From positions 21,563,501-21,627,500 of the forward strand of contig JAQISU010000155.1 of the NCBI GenBank assembly GCA_029339505.1: DNA of 64,000 bases, given 5' to 3'. The notes beneath the pieces were generated by a model that worked only from the letters and a program-made list of their open reading frames with translations, did no database searches and had not been told where the DNA came from. Source of the DNA: Unio delphinus (lineage: Eukaryota; Mollusca; Bivalvia; Unionida; Unionidae). This document shows positions 23,396 to 36,829 of the stretch, piece by piece. Every line of letters begins with the position of its first letter. Positions within the stretch are counted from its first letter, which is position 1. The position numbers and the translations under genes are program-made.

Positions 23396-24570
23396 GACTT
23401 GAATTAAAAGTTTGTATATACAGTAAAATAACCACTTTTGCATTTAACAAATCAATTCAATTTTAAAATAGGTATTATGTGGGGTATAATATCAAGATAT
23501 GAAATACAGTAAGGCTGGCTTCTGTGAACTTGTCTCAAAAGTCAGTTTAACCAAACCAGTTTTATCACTGAACATGCAGATTTGGTGTAATTCTAGTGCT
23601 TGCCAAAATTGCCAACGGCAATCAAAGAACTTAAAAATGGGGATTCCTTTTAGTTTGAGTCCTACCATCAGGTCAGCCTTGGTCAGATATTGTAGTGTGT
23701 CCTTAGGCAAGGCACTGTCCTCCAGTTACCTCTGCACTAAATAACCTAATTGTATTGATATGTTGTAAATCACTAAACCAAACAATTCAAATTTAGAGTA
23801 ATCTCTTAAAACAAGAGTAGATAACACCACATTATAAAGGACAGAAAAGAATGTGCTCAAGTTCTTTAAGATTGTGAAAACTGAATTCCGTTTGCCAGTA
23901 ATACTGTTTATTTAGTAACTTGGGAGGCTGGTATGTTACAATGACAGATTAAGAAGGGGGGTTGTATATTACAGGTAGTTGTATATTAAGGGCAGATCAG
24001 GAAGGATAATGTTACCTGAACAGGACAGATTAGAAATAATAGTGTTACAGTGACAGATAAAACCGATAGTGTATATTACAGGATATTGTATATAACAGTG
24101 ACAGATTAAGAATAACAGGATATATATATTTTGCTAACCTTACTTTTCATATCTCAGTCTAGTCATCTCAGACCAATCGTCTCAGTGAAGGTGCCCACAC
24201 ACTCAGAACTACTTTTAAAACAAACCCTTGTTGTCTGTCTTCTGCTGTGCCTGACGTTCCAAGTCAAACAACAACACATATGCAACAAAAACATAGTAAC
24301 TTAAGGTCATTCCAATTTTGAAAACATACCATACAAAAACATTTTGAGAGAGACAAAGATATGCATGCATACATATTGAGCTTTTTGGTATTATGCTAGT
24401 TCGTCCCATACAGCATGGTCAGTTTTAACCTATATACAACTCTAGAGCAGTACATTTTCAGATCAGCGTCATTAATGTGGCTAAAGCTACCTAACTAGTT
24501 TTAAATACTTTGTGTGCAACAAATTATATACTGTAAGATATATTTAATGACTCTGACCTGAACATTGTGC
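23396..24570. other. Non-coding stretch with loose AGTGACAGAT repeats
   Basis: Around 23935-24125 there is a degenerate repetition of TACAGTGACAGATTAAGAA-like phrases. No gene seen. Confidence 0.4.
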
Positions 24571-24575
24571 AGATA

Positions 24576-24690
24576 TCATGACATCATGCTACATATCTGC
24601 AGCATGATGCCTCAATGCTAGACATCACTATAAACTGCCACACTGCCAACATCAAAGTGATATGGCTGAAAAGCTATGTTCTAAATCGCA
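24576..24690 (+). mobile_element. SINE family B, 3' fragment
   Basis: GACATCATGCTACATATCTG, GACATCACTATAAACTGCC and GATATGGCTGAAAA match the 3' half of the family B SINE. The tRNA head is missing. Confidence 0.75.
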
Positions 24691-25750
24691 CACATGCTAA
24701 CAGCTCTGTCTATACAAGCAGTATACAGATCTTTCTGGGCAGAAAGTGCACACTTTTTCTAGATGGGATGTATATAGTTTACTGAAATATTTTCAAACGC
24801 AAGCTTTAATCAATTTCATGCAGCTCAAGATTTTAGTGATGTACCGATCAGTCAGTGAATTTTGGAGTGGAAATGCTTTAAAATAAATATTCGTCTCATT
24901 AGACAGAAATGTGACTTAAAATAAACATATCAGTATTTGATGTTAAGATTTGTTATTGTCATATTATAAATACAAGTCAAAGAGGTTAGACACAAGTTCT
25001 GACAAATTAGATTTGTCGAGCCCCAAAGAAAGATATGTTTGGAGATATTGCAGTTTGCTGACAAATTTGCAGAAACTCAAGTTTCACATCTCTAGGTTTT
25101 TTTTTTGTTTTTTCTTTAAATGATGAAACTAGTTAAACCAGTTTCCTTGCAGCTAAAATGTTTCTTCATAAATTTGCCTAAAGTTGAAGTAACTGTGACT
25201 GAATAAAAGCTTAATTTGTGTACTGTATTACAATGAGCAAGTGTGTGTGCCTTTGAAGCTTTGTAAAAAAGGAGATGTGTAGTTTGTTCCAAAAGCGCAA
25301 GTGCAGAATTAAATATAAGTATTGTATATGCACTGACCCAATCAAAGTCTGTGTCAATCAACTGACTGATTGGTTAATTGATGTTTAATGGCACAAAAGT
25401 ATATCAGTGACTTTTTAATGCAGATGTAAGCGGAGTCAAGTACCTTGCCCAGGAACATTGCATTGACAACTTATACAATGCAGTGAATAGCATGAACTTC
25501 TTTGTGCAAATGACATTGGTTGTGTTAAATTACAACAAAAATGAAAGAAAAAAAAGAACATTGAACATTTACAATTTTAATCATTTCATTCATCAGTTAC
25601 CATATTGTTTTTCTTAATTCTGTAATTGCTTATTTCATGTTCTCATTTTTATGTCTATTATGTATGGAGGAACATATTATGTTATGACGATGTCCATCCA
25701 GACCTTACTAATTTTGTTTCTGAACAGTAACTTGAGTTCTCCACCATCTA
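24691..25750. other. Non-coding stretch, nothing recognised
   Basis: No gene or repeat recognised. Confidence 0.4.
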
Positions 25751-25931
25751 CAGTAGTCATTCTCGGCTTTTTGGGGGGTCACATAGCTAAAAACTAGTTT
25801 TTCTGAGCCTCATCACCCCATTTCCACATTTTGATAAGTTTAAATAACCCTAAAAAAAATAGTTCAGGTGACCCACCAGAGTGTCCTTGTGACCCTGATT
25901 TGGGTTGTGACATAGGGGTTGAGAGCCACTG
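25751..25931. mobile_element. hAT-like MITE, diverged
   Basis: Begins CAGTAGTCATTCTCGGC and ends GGGGTTGAGAGCCACTG, imperfect inverted copies of the CAG-type ends typical of hAT elements. GTCACA and TGTGAC-type subterminal matches also occur. The 8 bases on each side (ACCATCTA and ATCTTCAC) do not match, so the target duplication is lost or the ends are slightly off. No coding capacity. Confidence 0.6.
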
Positions 25932-26660
25932 ATCTTCACTTATACTTTGTGAATGGTCTTCAATTAGGATAAGGAAGAAACTTGTTAATTTTGAGGTCAG
26001 AATCTTTGTGGCATAAAAAACAAAATGGTTTTTGCACAATAGCATTAGTTCTGTATAACAGACGATGTCCAGAGTTTGCAGAGAATTTGCATTTATCCCA
26101 TGAAAGTGACCTATTGATTAATTTGATTTGTGGTTGAAAGGTTAATGGTCAGGGTCATTTTGAGTTTTTTTTTTTATAAAAAAAATGTTTTATTTGAATA
26201 TCTTTTTTTTCAAAGATAGCATTACTTGACTAGACTTTGTGGATGGCATGCACTTGTGGTAATAAAAGAAACTTATAAACTCTGGGGTCTGAAGGTCAGA
26301 AGTCCTGACAAGTTGAAAAAGAAAATGATGTAGTCAGCAAATTAAGGTTTTGTTGACACTGCTTGTTATGATGTTATTGGTCAGTAAATCCCCAGAGCTA
26401 GCCATCTCATACACATGTCTGCATAGAAAACTATTAAACAAATGGTAGGTGTATAATGTGCTGATGTGTTTGTGGTTTGTTTTTTTACTGTTGTATCATC
26501 AGTTACTTTGTACGACCTTCTTTTCTGTTGCTGCTTGTTTCGTTTGTACTTCAGAAGTCAGACATTGTGCTTAAACTTTTTATTTTATCATTGATTAATA
26601 GATTTATTAAATATAGTTTCTGTAACTTTGAAATGAGAGTAAAATCACAAATTTGTATAA
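25932..26660. other. Non-coding stretch, nothing recognised
   Basis: No gene or repeat recognised. Confidence 0.4.
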
Positions 26661-26873
26661 TGTATATACTCGCTTGTAAGTTGAGTCAAAGTACAAACAA
26701 CAAAGATCCTGATCTGCTTTGCATGATGCACTGACAGACCAGGGATTTGATTTTTGTTTTACTGATAACAACTGACAAACTGCAGTGACCAAGATCTGCC
26801 AGTGGATTATGCGACAGCAGATCTTGGTCACTGCAGTTTGCAGTTGGACTCTACTTATAAGCAAGTATGTACG
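26661..26873. mobile_element. Foldback element, family F, with nested inverted repeats
   Basis: Outer ends (left 26661-26687, right 26847-26873) are imperfect inverted copies: TACTCGCTTGTAAGTTGAGT against ACTCTACTTATAAGCAAGTA. Inside the right half is a perfect 22-bp inverted repeat, 26777-26798 and 26818-26839, with a 19-base loop. Its core is AGTGACCAAGATCTG. It shares internal sequence with 23252-23395. The strong stem could extrude or form a hairpin RNA if transcribed. No coding capacity. Confidence 0.7.
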
Positions 26874-27677
26874 GTATTTTCCTCATCGAGTTAAATTTTT
26901 GTTACAGCTGTCGAGTGCCTGTATTTGTAAGAAACTCGTGATTCTGTGAAATGGTGCTCTGATGCCTTCAATTTTGATACTGCTTTACATACTGCACCTT
27001 GTTAGAGACTGTATCCACCTATGGATAAGGCACACCAAACTGTTTATCAGAGTTGATGCAGATCTGTCATGGTATACTGTTCATTCAGGTTCTATGACAT
27101 GCTTGCACTTGATGTGACATCACAGCAGGGTTGTACTTTGTGTAAGGGCTTTCATTACCCATGAACATGTATAGTTAAAGGAAGACAGAGAGAAAGGTGC
27201 TTCCATGGAACAAGCGTTTTCTATTGATGTTCCTAGCTGGGACTTCAGTTCAGTTGTTGCCACACTAGTTTGTACTCCCTTGTTACACATGCTATATCAG
27301 TGTCTTCACTTCTGAATTGCTGTATTAAGTATAAAAATGATCCAGCAGATGCCCAGTTAACATTGCATTATACATGTTGAATGGCAAATCTTTCTTGATG
27401 CCAGTATGGGACTGGGATAGATTGGTTCCAGACATGACTAAAGTTAAAAGAATACCTGTAATGTCAGATCTGTTGGTATGCATAGTATGTATACACTACA
27501 AGTCTGTCTTAATATCTACATGCCAAGAGCCTCAGCATAAATGAAATGCATTTGGCAGAATAGTATATCTACTGAATACATACAATAATTGATATGTTAG
27601 TATACCAACAGTTGGCGATATCAGATCTGTGTGTGTACGTATAAAATTACAGAGCATATCAGTATGTTAACTTAAAC
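26874..27677. other. Non-coding stretch, nothing recognised
   Basis: No gene or repeat recognised. Confidence 0.4.
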
Positions 27678-28018
27678 AGTACCATGGCCTATCTGTATAC
27701 ATGTACCAACAGTATAGTGTACCATTGTCAATCTGTATACATGTACCAACAGTTTAGTGTGCCATGGCCAATCTGTATACATGTACCAACAGTTTAGTGT
27801 GCCATGGCCAATCTGTATACATGTACCAACAGTTTAGTGTACCATGGTCAATCTGTATACATGTACCAACAGTTTAGTGTACCATGGTCAACCTGTATAC
27901 ATGTACCAACAGTATAGTGTACCATGGTCAATCTGTATACATGTATGATGTACCAACAGTTTAGTGTGCCATGGCCAATCTGTATACATGTACCAACAGT
28001 ATAGTGTAGAACTGATTT
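27678..28018. repeat. 40-bp minisatellite, about eight units
   Basis: Units of 40 bases carry CCATGGTCAATCTGTATACA and TGTACCAACAGTTTAGTGT. One unit near 27941 has a small insertion. An open minus-strand frame across it is a by-product. Confidence 0.95.
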
Positions 28019-28859
28019 AGTATTGCATATAAACAGTATTGGTTTACTAACAGCTGTAATTGTAATTTGTTTAATGATGACACAGCTGGTCATAAGAGCA
28101 CTAACTATTAGTATCAAATGGCAGTATATAATGCCCATGAAATGTGTCATCATAACCATGCAGTTTCATAAGTTTTGTTATCATTTAACTATCAGAATGT
28201 AATTAGAGATAATTTTTATGCTAAAATAACAGACTCAAAGTTGTGTGTTCTTTGCATGAGATCATTCAACATGAGCATGGGTTAGCATGAATTGTCTCAA
28301 ATTTTTTTCTTCTTTGCATTATGACCTTCAGTGGATGGGCTTGGGTTGCTTTGGATTGTCTCAAAGTTATATATACTTTTTCTAGATCATTCTACCAGTG
28401 AGCATGGGTTGGCATGGATTGTAGAATAATGTAGTCATTTGTTGTGAACACCTGTTCTTTCATGAATTATATATATGTATTTAGCCTGAGCCACATGTGG
28501 TACCTCTTTAGTATCATAGACTACAAGGTTACATGTTTGAAATGTTTTAATACAGTATACATCATAATTGTACAGATTTTGCTGCAGTTTGCTTTTACAC
28601 ATGGAATGTTGATTGTTGAGAATGTGTGAAAAAGGAACATGAAAATGTTTTCTAAAACAGACTTAATGGAAACGTTAAATTTTGATTTAAACTTTATTTT
28701 TGCTTCAGATACTGTTCATAGAAAAGCTTATGGGTGGCCAGTTGTTCATGGTTCTTCATTCCATTGGCAAAATTCCTCATGAATTGGTTTAAACATTGCA
28801 ATGAAACCTTGCTAATTCAATAATTAATTAATTGAATTAAAATGGCACTCATTTGACCC
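28019..28859. other. Non-coding stretch, nothing recognised
   Basis: Loose repetition of 'catgggttggcatggattgtctcaa' type phrases around 28265-28425 but no clear period. No gene. Confidence 0.35.
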
Positions 28860-29440
28860 AGTTTGTAGCCATCTTAAAAATCTGTTGTTTTTTTTTACTC
28901 TGCTTAAATTGAAAGTCATTTTGACATGTGGATTTTATCAGACAAGTTCTTATGGCACTTACTCGATTCTAAATGAAAGCGATTAATCTTCATTGTGGCA
29001 TTCATAAAAAATCTCTAGTCCCAAGTCAAATAGGGTTTTGATGGATAGATGTCTCTTGATACCAAATTTGATCCTGAATGAAAATAGTGCCATTTGGACA
29101 TACAGTATGCACATCATAGCAGCAGATTTGACAATCCTGTTTTTACTGAAGAGTATCAGAGAATGGTTTCAACATTCAGCAGGTAAAAATAAGAAATGTG
29201 CTGCTCTTGAATTCCTGGAATTTCTTTTCACCCAGTAGAGTATCCGTCCGTTCAGGGAAATCCTGTTTTAAAATTTGAATTATTACCGAATAACATGTCT
29301 TTTATAAAGTATATACGAAAATGGACATGTCATGGATTCCTGAATTTTCTTTTTGACTAGTAGAATGTCAACCCCTTGAGGAGACTTATGTTGGACATTT
29401 TTGAAAGAAATTTATAATCTTTTTGACAGGTTTAATAAAT
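28860..29440 (+). repeat. Dispersed repeat S, copy 1
   Basis: Contains the phrases GACATGTGGATTTTATCA, TATCAGAGAATGGTTTCAAC and TTGAATTCCTGGAATTTCTT. In the same order, but with many changes, these recur at 36830-37480 and 37660-38740. Non-coding. Class unknown. Confidence 0.6.
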
Positions 29441-31780
29441 TCCTGATAATTTGTCATCGTTATAAATTGCCTAATTTTAAAGGTACAAATTGTTGTTGAG
29501 TTGATTATTTCTTGAAAATGTTTACATGATCTAGGAGTAAGTGTCTTGAAGCAATTTACCAATCCTCAGAAAAGCTCTAAAGTTACCAATATTTGTATCA
29601 AATCTGATTTCATCATCTGTATTATTGCACAGTATCATATGTAAATAATTTGAATTAGTACTTTTGTTTTCTTCTAGAGATTGGATATTTATATGCGAAT
29701 GTGGACAAAATGTATAAAATGGTTTACCTGTGTTATTGAATACCTATAATTTTTCTTGCTCATTTCAATCTTAATCAAACAAACAGGAACAGGCTGTAAC
29801 ATACACTTTGTAACACACATAACATGCTCAGTTCTTTTTCCTTTCATTCATTCTATCCATCATTTATTGTATTTATTATTTCATATTATCTCTAGACTTG
29901 TGGATATTAATTAAAGGGAAAGAATTTTGATGTTCCATATTTTCCCAGGAAATAAAAGAACATTGATTAGCCCAAAAATACTCTTACCATGTGTAGCACC
30001 AAATACAATGCAGTTATAGAAAAGGCAATTTTTTAGGGCATAGTTTTCCAAGATTTCTTATTTTGATACACATTTCTTTAGTCTAAGGGATTTGTGCTCA
30101 TAAATGTTACGTGTCGGTTAAAGTCCACAGACATTGGCATTGGTAGAAAATAGGATTTCCTTCTGATCAGGTACACCAGATGTGTATGTTATTGAACATG
30201 TATTTCTCTTGTTAACAAGTTATTATAGTTGGACTTTGTTATGATGTAAATAGGGCATCTTTTGCTTAATGTTAATAACTTTAACACTTACCTGCAATTA
30301 TTGTGCCTGATTTTAAAAGTATCCATACAAAATTCAGCACATGCTTATTTTTTTCTTACAATAACTGATTTCAGATAATATAGGTTTCTGACATTTAACT
30401 TTCACTAAGAAACAGAGATGAAAATTTTTTTTGTTTTAGATTCTTTTGTTAAAGAAAACTTGTTGTTTTTCTTTTTTCTTTTTTTTTTCTTTTCAAGACA
30501 AACATTTTTTTTAATGTACACTGTTAGGCAGAGCATATTTTCACAAGTTGCTATCCATTCTCTATCTAGGTTTCAGCATGACAGCTCAAGTTTTACCAAA
30601 TGTTTTGAAAGGGTTGTGATGGAAGAAGAAAGGTAGAAATTAAGATTTTGGAGTTAAAAGATCAAAGCTTGAATAAGGAAATAGATTTTGTTAATAACTT
30701 GAATTAGAAACCACATACCTGCACCACTTTGTGGATGACTTGTTGTTTTGATAAAGAAGTAATTCATAGATGTCAAGGTCGAAAGGTCATGGTTGTTATG
30801 ACTTGAAGGAGGGAATGTAGTTTCTGGATAATAACTTGCATTGTTCATAATCTTTTAACAATATTCAAGGACAGTTCATCTTTGGGGCAAGAAAGAAAGA
30901 ATCTAATTGCTTTTGAAGTTTTAAGTGCTAAAATTGCAGCTCTGTTAAACATGATGGGAGCAGTTGTTCCAGGAGTTATAATTACCAGGTGTTAAGTAAT
31001 TAAAAGTAGTTTTTAAAAATGATATTCATGTGTTTCAGAATGCTGATCGGTATTAGGTGGAACCTTAACATATACAACAGCTTTTACCAATGTCTCAAGT
31101 TCCCATCATTTTAATGCTGACCACATGAATCTGTCAATTATATTTTTGCACATGATATTTTTAAATTTTCTGCTAGTACGTTTGATAATTTCTAAAAGGA
31201 AGAAAGCATAGAATCATTAGTAGAATTCTGTGTGATTTAGATTTAAGAAGTGTTTTCTGATTATGAAGCTTGGATTATTATGTATAAGGGGTGTGATATC
31301 TAGTGGTTTGATATGTCAAATTTGAAAAAGGGCAAATAAGTAAAGAATTTTATTAAAATGACCAAATAGACAATTTGTTCACATGGATACAGCTATATCA
31401 TGGTAGAATTAAAACTCCAAAATTTCATTTCAGTGATGGAGACTTACTGTTTTCTCTCTATGGTGTGACATACTTCTTAACATTTCTTGTATATAAATGA
31501 GTTGGAACAATGTGAAGAGTTTTCACAAGGTAGACAATATGAACTTTATTTTATTTATTCTGGCATTATATACACCGCATATTGTAATGAGCCATATACA
31601 TCCAGCAGCTATATATTGGGTTATGGTAATGTTAAATTTTTGTGAAATTATAGTGTTAGTTCTTGATGGTTAATGTCTGCATCTTTGAGAGGTCTTTTTT
31701 TACACTGTATCAAGAACATTTTTTAAAATAAAAAAAAACCACTTTAACAAATTCATAGTTTCTCTGACTTTGACTCATGT
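29441..31780. other. Non-coding stretch, nothing recognised
   Basis: AT-rich with a poly-pyrimidine run at 30468-30495. No gene or structured repeat noticed. Confidence 0.4.
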
Positions 31781-31782
31781 TT

Positions 31783-32018
31783 GTAGGTTTAATGCCATTT
31801 TTCAGCACATGATAAGCTAGCTATCCATGGTGGCCAATACATCTGGTGGAGGAAGTATCCAGGGAAAATCCTGGGTATTGACCTATGCGAAGCAACTGGC
31901 AAGCCTTTTCATATACCCACATTGTCCAAACCCCTGAAAATTGAACTTGTACAGACAGAGGTGAGATGGATGTGATGTATACAGGTAAATACCTTAGACA
32001 AATGTCCACCCAGGTCTC
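31783..32018 (-). mobile_element. SINE family A, old copy
   Basis: Minus-strand copy recognised from GGTTTAATGCCATTTTTCAG, GGTGGAGGAAG and CAGAGGTGAGATGG. The tRNA head is heavily changed. It is older than the other copies. Confidence 0.7.
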
Positions 32019-32705
32019 CGATTTAGCTAAGAAACTTAAGTCTTGATTTATCTTATATTGTTTCCTTGAATTATAGGTCAGATGGAATAAATCCTCATGC
32101 AGACATGATTACAATCATTAAAGGAAACTATCTTAGCATTCAGCTATATTATCTGATTGCTTTCATTAACCTCAGGGTTTCATTTTCTCAATAAGCAATG
32201 ATAGGAGTGAACATGTGGGGCTGCTTCAGCAAAATAATCTGGCAGACAACAAACTAGCAGATCTATCTTGTATACATTGACAGCCATCTCTGCCATTTTG
32301 TTTTCCTGCTTCCTTAACCATCAAACTGCTGACAACCCCCACTCGTGTCAATTGACAGAGTAACATAAGTTGGTTATATAGTGCTTATGCGAATTGGAGT
32401 AAACTGCCTTTCCCAAGGATACACCATGGTAGCTGACTGACTTATTTAACAGTCCAGAACAGTGTCCCCTGTGTAACTGTGGTGTCTACCTTCATCGGTC
32501 ACTAACTTCTGCATGTAGAGAGAGCATTGGGTGTAAACTATAACCCCAGGTCCACAGGCAAGAAATAATGACCTAACATGAGATGATTCTGAGACCTAAA
32601 TAATATTTTATTTACTTTTTAAAAAAATTTATACTTAGTTTTTATGTCATGCCTTTTTCAAAATGTACTTGAATAATAGTTTTCACAGATGATTCTTGTA
32701 GGTGC
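32019..32705. other. Non-coding stretch, nothing recognised
   Basis: No gene or repeat recognised. Confidence 0.35.
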
Positions 32706-32825
32706 TGCTCCATTTGACTGAATGAAAACTTGGTGATTAGCCTAATTGGAGTTATAAGTTAACATTTGATTGGATGAAAACCTGGTGATTAGCCTAATTG
32801 GAGTTATAAGTTAACATATGATTGG
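32706..32825. repeat. 52-bp tandem duplication
   Basis: Two and a partial third units share GGTGATTAGCCTAATTGGAG and TTATAAGTTAACAT. Confidence 0.85.
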
Positions 32826-35339
32826 AATTATAAATTGCTTCATTAGCTAAAATACTCTCCATGGCCACATTTTGGTTTTTAAAAAAAAAACTTTTTAATT
32901 GAGTGAAGATGAATGCTTTAAATATGTTCATTTCTAATGTGTTGATTGCACTGAGCAAAATTAGTTTTTCTTCCTTACATCAAATATGGCAGGTTATATT
33001 GATCTTTATAATTGGACAAGTGTATGTTATTTTATATTTTTACATCACAGAGTTCTTGCCCTTTTTTTCTTACATCGTAAACAAAGTAGATTCAGTTTCT
33101 TCCAGCTGTTTTGCATTTTTTCTTTATATTTTTTGTACATCCTTATATCAATTAGAAGACAAAGGTCCTGACATGAAAGTATAGCAGGCAAGTTATTGTT
33201 TTAAGTCTGACTCGTTAAGATGATAAATGGCAATATTGAGGTAGTAAGTTTTATAATTGCTCAAATCGTGTGTTAATTATGAAATGTTTTTGCATTAAAT
33301 TGTGTAAATATTGGCTGTTTTCACCACATTAATCAGTAAAGTGATCTATGTTTTTGTGCATATGGTGACATTTGTTACGTTATTAGTTGCATTATTTTCT
33401 TGAAAAGTCTGATGTTTTAGGAAATGTGAGAATTAAACAGCTTCTAGTCTGCAAACTGGTCTCCCAAATACAAAACTATAGTATAATTTTTCAAGAGAAA
33501 AAGGTAGTTTGAATATGATTCGAGAAATCTTACTGGCATCAACCAACCTGATTAGTTTTGACATCAGTCAACCAGCCTAATTAATCTTGACATCAGCTAT
33601 AGAATGACGTTTTTTTTTTAACCAGCAGCCTTCAGCTAATGTTTTCATTGTGGACTAGTATTGGTTCTTTTCAAAAAATGTGCTTACAAATGATACAACA
33701 CTACGGGTATATATCAATGGACAAACTAAAACTGGCTTTGCACCAGCAGCTAGAATTGTTAGAGACTTTTCTTGGACACTATAAAAAGATCCTTTCAGTA
33801 CATGTTGGTCAGGTGAACACAATTTTTCATTCTCTATGTAAAGGGTATCTGGGATTCTACAGGTATATAAAGCAATAGAGATTTGTCTTCATTATGGAAT
33901 TAATGTTCATATTATACTGATCAATGATATGCGCAAAGTCTCAGATTAAAACAAAAAAATAAAACTTGCATTTTCCTTTTCAATTTAAATTAGCCTGATT
34001 TTCAAGCACATTTGGCTAATAAATGTTTCATTCTTAAAATGATTCCTGTCACCATTTTGTTTCTTCATAAATTGGGCAGGACATGTTCCCTTATTTTCAA
34101 GCAACAAAGCCAGTTTCTTGGTTGTCACTGTTAAGATGATGAACATTTTTGGGGGGTTACTAAACCAATGATTTGAAAATTCAATTACCATTAAAAAGCC
34201 ATCCATTACTGGAGGCTTACAATGCCCTTTCTTTGCATGGAAGCAGGTTCATTTTTATGTCCATGTAATTGTTTTTTTTTATAAAAACAGCCTCTTTTGT
34301 AATGGAGGCATTGAAAGGGTACACTGTTGATGTTAATATATACAAGTGTATCTGCTAACTGTGATGTTAAAAATTGTTGGAGATGAACACACCTTCATTT
34401 ATATCTGATCCAAACTGTACCGTGTGAAATTGATTTTTTTCAGAGTCTTTATCATATATTTTATGTTGTACAAGAATATATTATATATATATACATATAT
34501 ATATATAGAAAAAGAGAGAGAGGTCATTGCTTCTTTGGAAGGACTACATTATCAGGGTCATTCACAGAGTTCTGATAATGCTGTTAATTTTTTTATTCAT
34601 TATGTATCATTAACTAGATTTTAAAGTCTACTCTGCATAGAAAATCAGATCTAAGATATATCTGATCAATTCAAAAGCTTATTTTAGACCAGTGAATATT
34701 TGTAGTAAAGAATGAAATGAAATAAAATGTCTATTATAATACATAACAATCGTGTGTTCTTTTTTAAGAATTACTGTCAGTCTGATTAAAATTTGATATG
34801 GATCCTGGGTGAAGATCTAAAAGTGACCGCTTTGAAGTCGTGGTGAGATGGCCTTTGAATTAGATGATGGCAATTCAGCTTTCAGAAATTTGAAAGTGAA
34901 TCAGATCGATAGACATGCACTGATGCTTTTCAGTTATACTTTTCAGTAATGATATAAGACTTAATGTAATGATATAAGAGTAATGTTAGCTGGTAAAATC
35001 AGCAGTTATGGTAGTAACATAGTGCACCAAAACATCACCTCTATGTAGTCGCTGTCAGATCTTCATTTAGGACAGTGGAGATTTGATTTAATGAGATTGG
35101 AATTACTGCTAATACTGGGACAAATTTAATCTTGGAAGAAAGAAGAGCGACCCAATGTTTTCAAACATCATGAAGCACTATAGTTCATATTTAGAACAAG
35201 TTCTCAGATCTGAAGTTAAGAACAAAAGAAGACAGGAGGAGTCTGCTTTCTACATCATTCAAACATTGTTGCTATGCAACATTACCAACTACAGCATAAT
35301 CCTGAAACTTCAGATTTTCCTAATAACAATGACTTAATG
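32826..35339. other. Non-coding stretch with a short TA/GA microsatellite
   Basis: A small TA tract and GA tract lie around 34482-34521. No gene recognised. Confidence 0.4.
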
Positions 35340-36084
35340 AAAAAGCTCAGAGCACTTTATTACTTCAAGTAGCACATAGTAACATAAAATCTTTTTGAAT
35401 ACAGACAACATGAAAGTATCTTAAGTACTTAAGTTATAGAAGCAGATGAATTATTACACAAAAATAACATGAAATGGGTTTACACAAAGATAATCAAAAC
35501 ACAAAATGAGTTTACAAAACAGTATCAATCAAAAAAAATGCTGACAAATGAAGGAATGTCAGACCTATTTTCGCTGGTGTAAAAGATGAGCTTCACAGCA
35601 CTTTTGAATGTGAATATTGTCTCTGTTTTCTGAAATAGAGAGGGAGATCATTCCAAATAAATGCACCACGATATGCAAGTAAATGTTGTCTACAGGACTT
35701 AGTTTTTACCTTGAGAATACTAAGCATACGAGTGTCAGATAATTAGTGCAGGCTTCTCGCAGGAGTATGGGTGAGCTCAGGTGGGTATTTCGAACTAGAA
35801 GCAGTCACTGAAATGTAACAGAGGGAAGAGTTTTTCTGTTTGATTCTACTGCATATCAGTGGGCAGTTGAGTATGTGTAGAAGAAGGGTGGTATGATTTA
35901 TTCTTGGTGCTATAAGAATGATCCTTGCTGCAGTGTTTTGAAGTTGCATAAGACACAGTAGTAGACCAAAGAGAGGACTGCTACAATAACAGAAGCTAGA
36001 GTATTGGGTAAACCATTTTGAACAGGGTTACCACAATTTTTGAAACAAACATATAGAGATCTCTAGCTCTCTATTATTACTTCT

Positions 36085-36135
<51 letters not shown>

Positions 36136-36720
36136 TCTTGTGAGGCAACAAGCATGGTCTCTGTTTTATCATGATTCGTTTGTAGCTTATTACACCTCCT
36201 CCATGACTTGACATCACAGATGCACTTCTCTATGTGCTGGATGGTGAATGCAACTTCATTTGGACAGTTAGATTTTAGGGTGTTAGCGGCAGACAACTGG
36301 TGGGATACTGGATGACTCTTTATAATACTTGATGGGGCTGTTATGTATAGAACAAAGACAATAGGTCCTAGAATTGAACCCTATAGCACACAATAACAAA
36401 GAATATCTGGGCTTGAATGTTTACCATTACTGAAATTGATTTCTTTCAGTCAAATATGACTTGAACCACGATACAAAGCAGTACTGTGGATGCAAAAAAA
36501 AAAAAACGCTGCAGACACTGAAAGATATGGTAAATTTTATAAAAGGCTGCAGACAGGTCTAGTAGTGTGAGAACTGAAATCTTACAACCATCTGAAGGGG
36601 ACAGAAGGTCATTAGCAAGTTTTAGGAGGTCAGTTTCAGTGTTATGTTTAGTGATTAACAGGGATGAGTAGCAGGCAAAGAATTACTGAAGAGATTGTGT
36701 AAATTTAAATGAGCTGCTAC
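35340..36720 (-). pseudogene. Decayed CR1/L2-like LINE, reverse-transcriptase C-terminal part
   Basis: Read on the minus strand in shifted frames this gives, in the correct order, WFKSYLTERNQ (about 36440-36480), a GSILGP-like palm segment across frame shifts, and ADDTL at the catalytic Asp pair (about 36280-36300). CDVKSWRRCNKLQTNHDKTE (about 36140-36215) follows, then LQNTAARIIL (about 35915-35945) and AYRGAFIWNDLPL (about 35625-35665). This is the usual 3' half of a CR1/L2/Jockey-type non-LTR retrotransposon polyprotein. An (AC)n tract interrupts it at 36089-36132, and stops and frame shifts are numerous. The 3' end near 35340 is approximate. The 5' part is missing. Confidence 0.75.
36089..36132. 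repeat. (AC)n microsatellite inside the LINE
   Basis: About 22 AC units, located just after the thumb-proximal segment of the reverse-transcriptase remnant. Confidence 0.95.
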
Positions 36721-36829
36721 TTAAAACAACTGCTTTTCAAAGACTTTTGCAAGAATGCCCCCCCCCCCAAAAAAAATACCCCAAAAAATTAAAAAGAAAA
36801 ACAACAACAACAAACAAACACAAAGTCAT

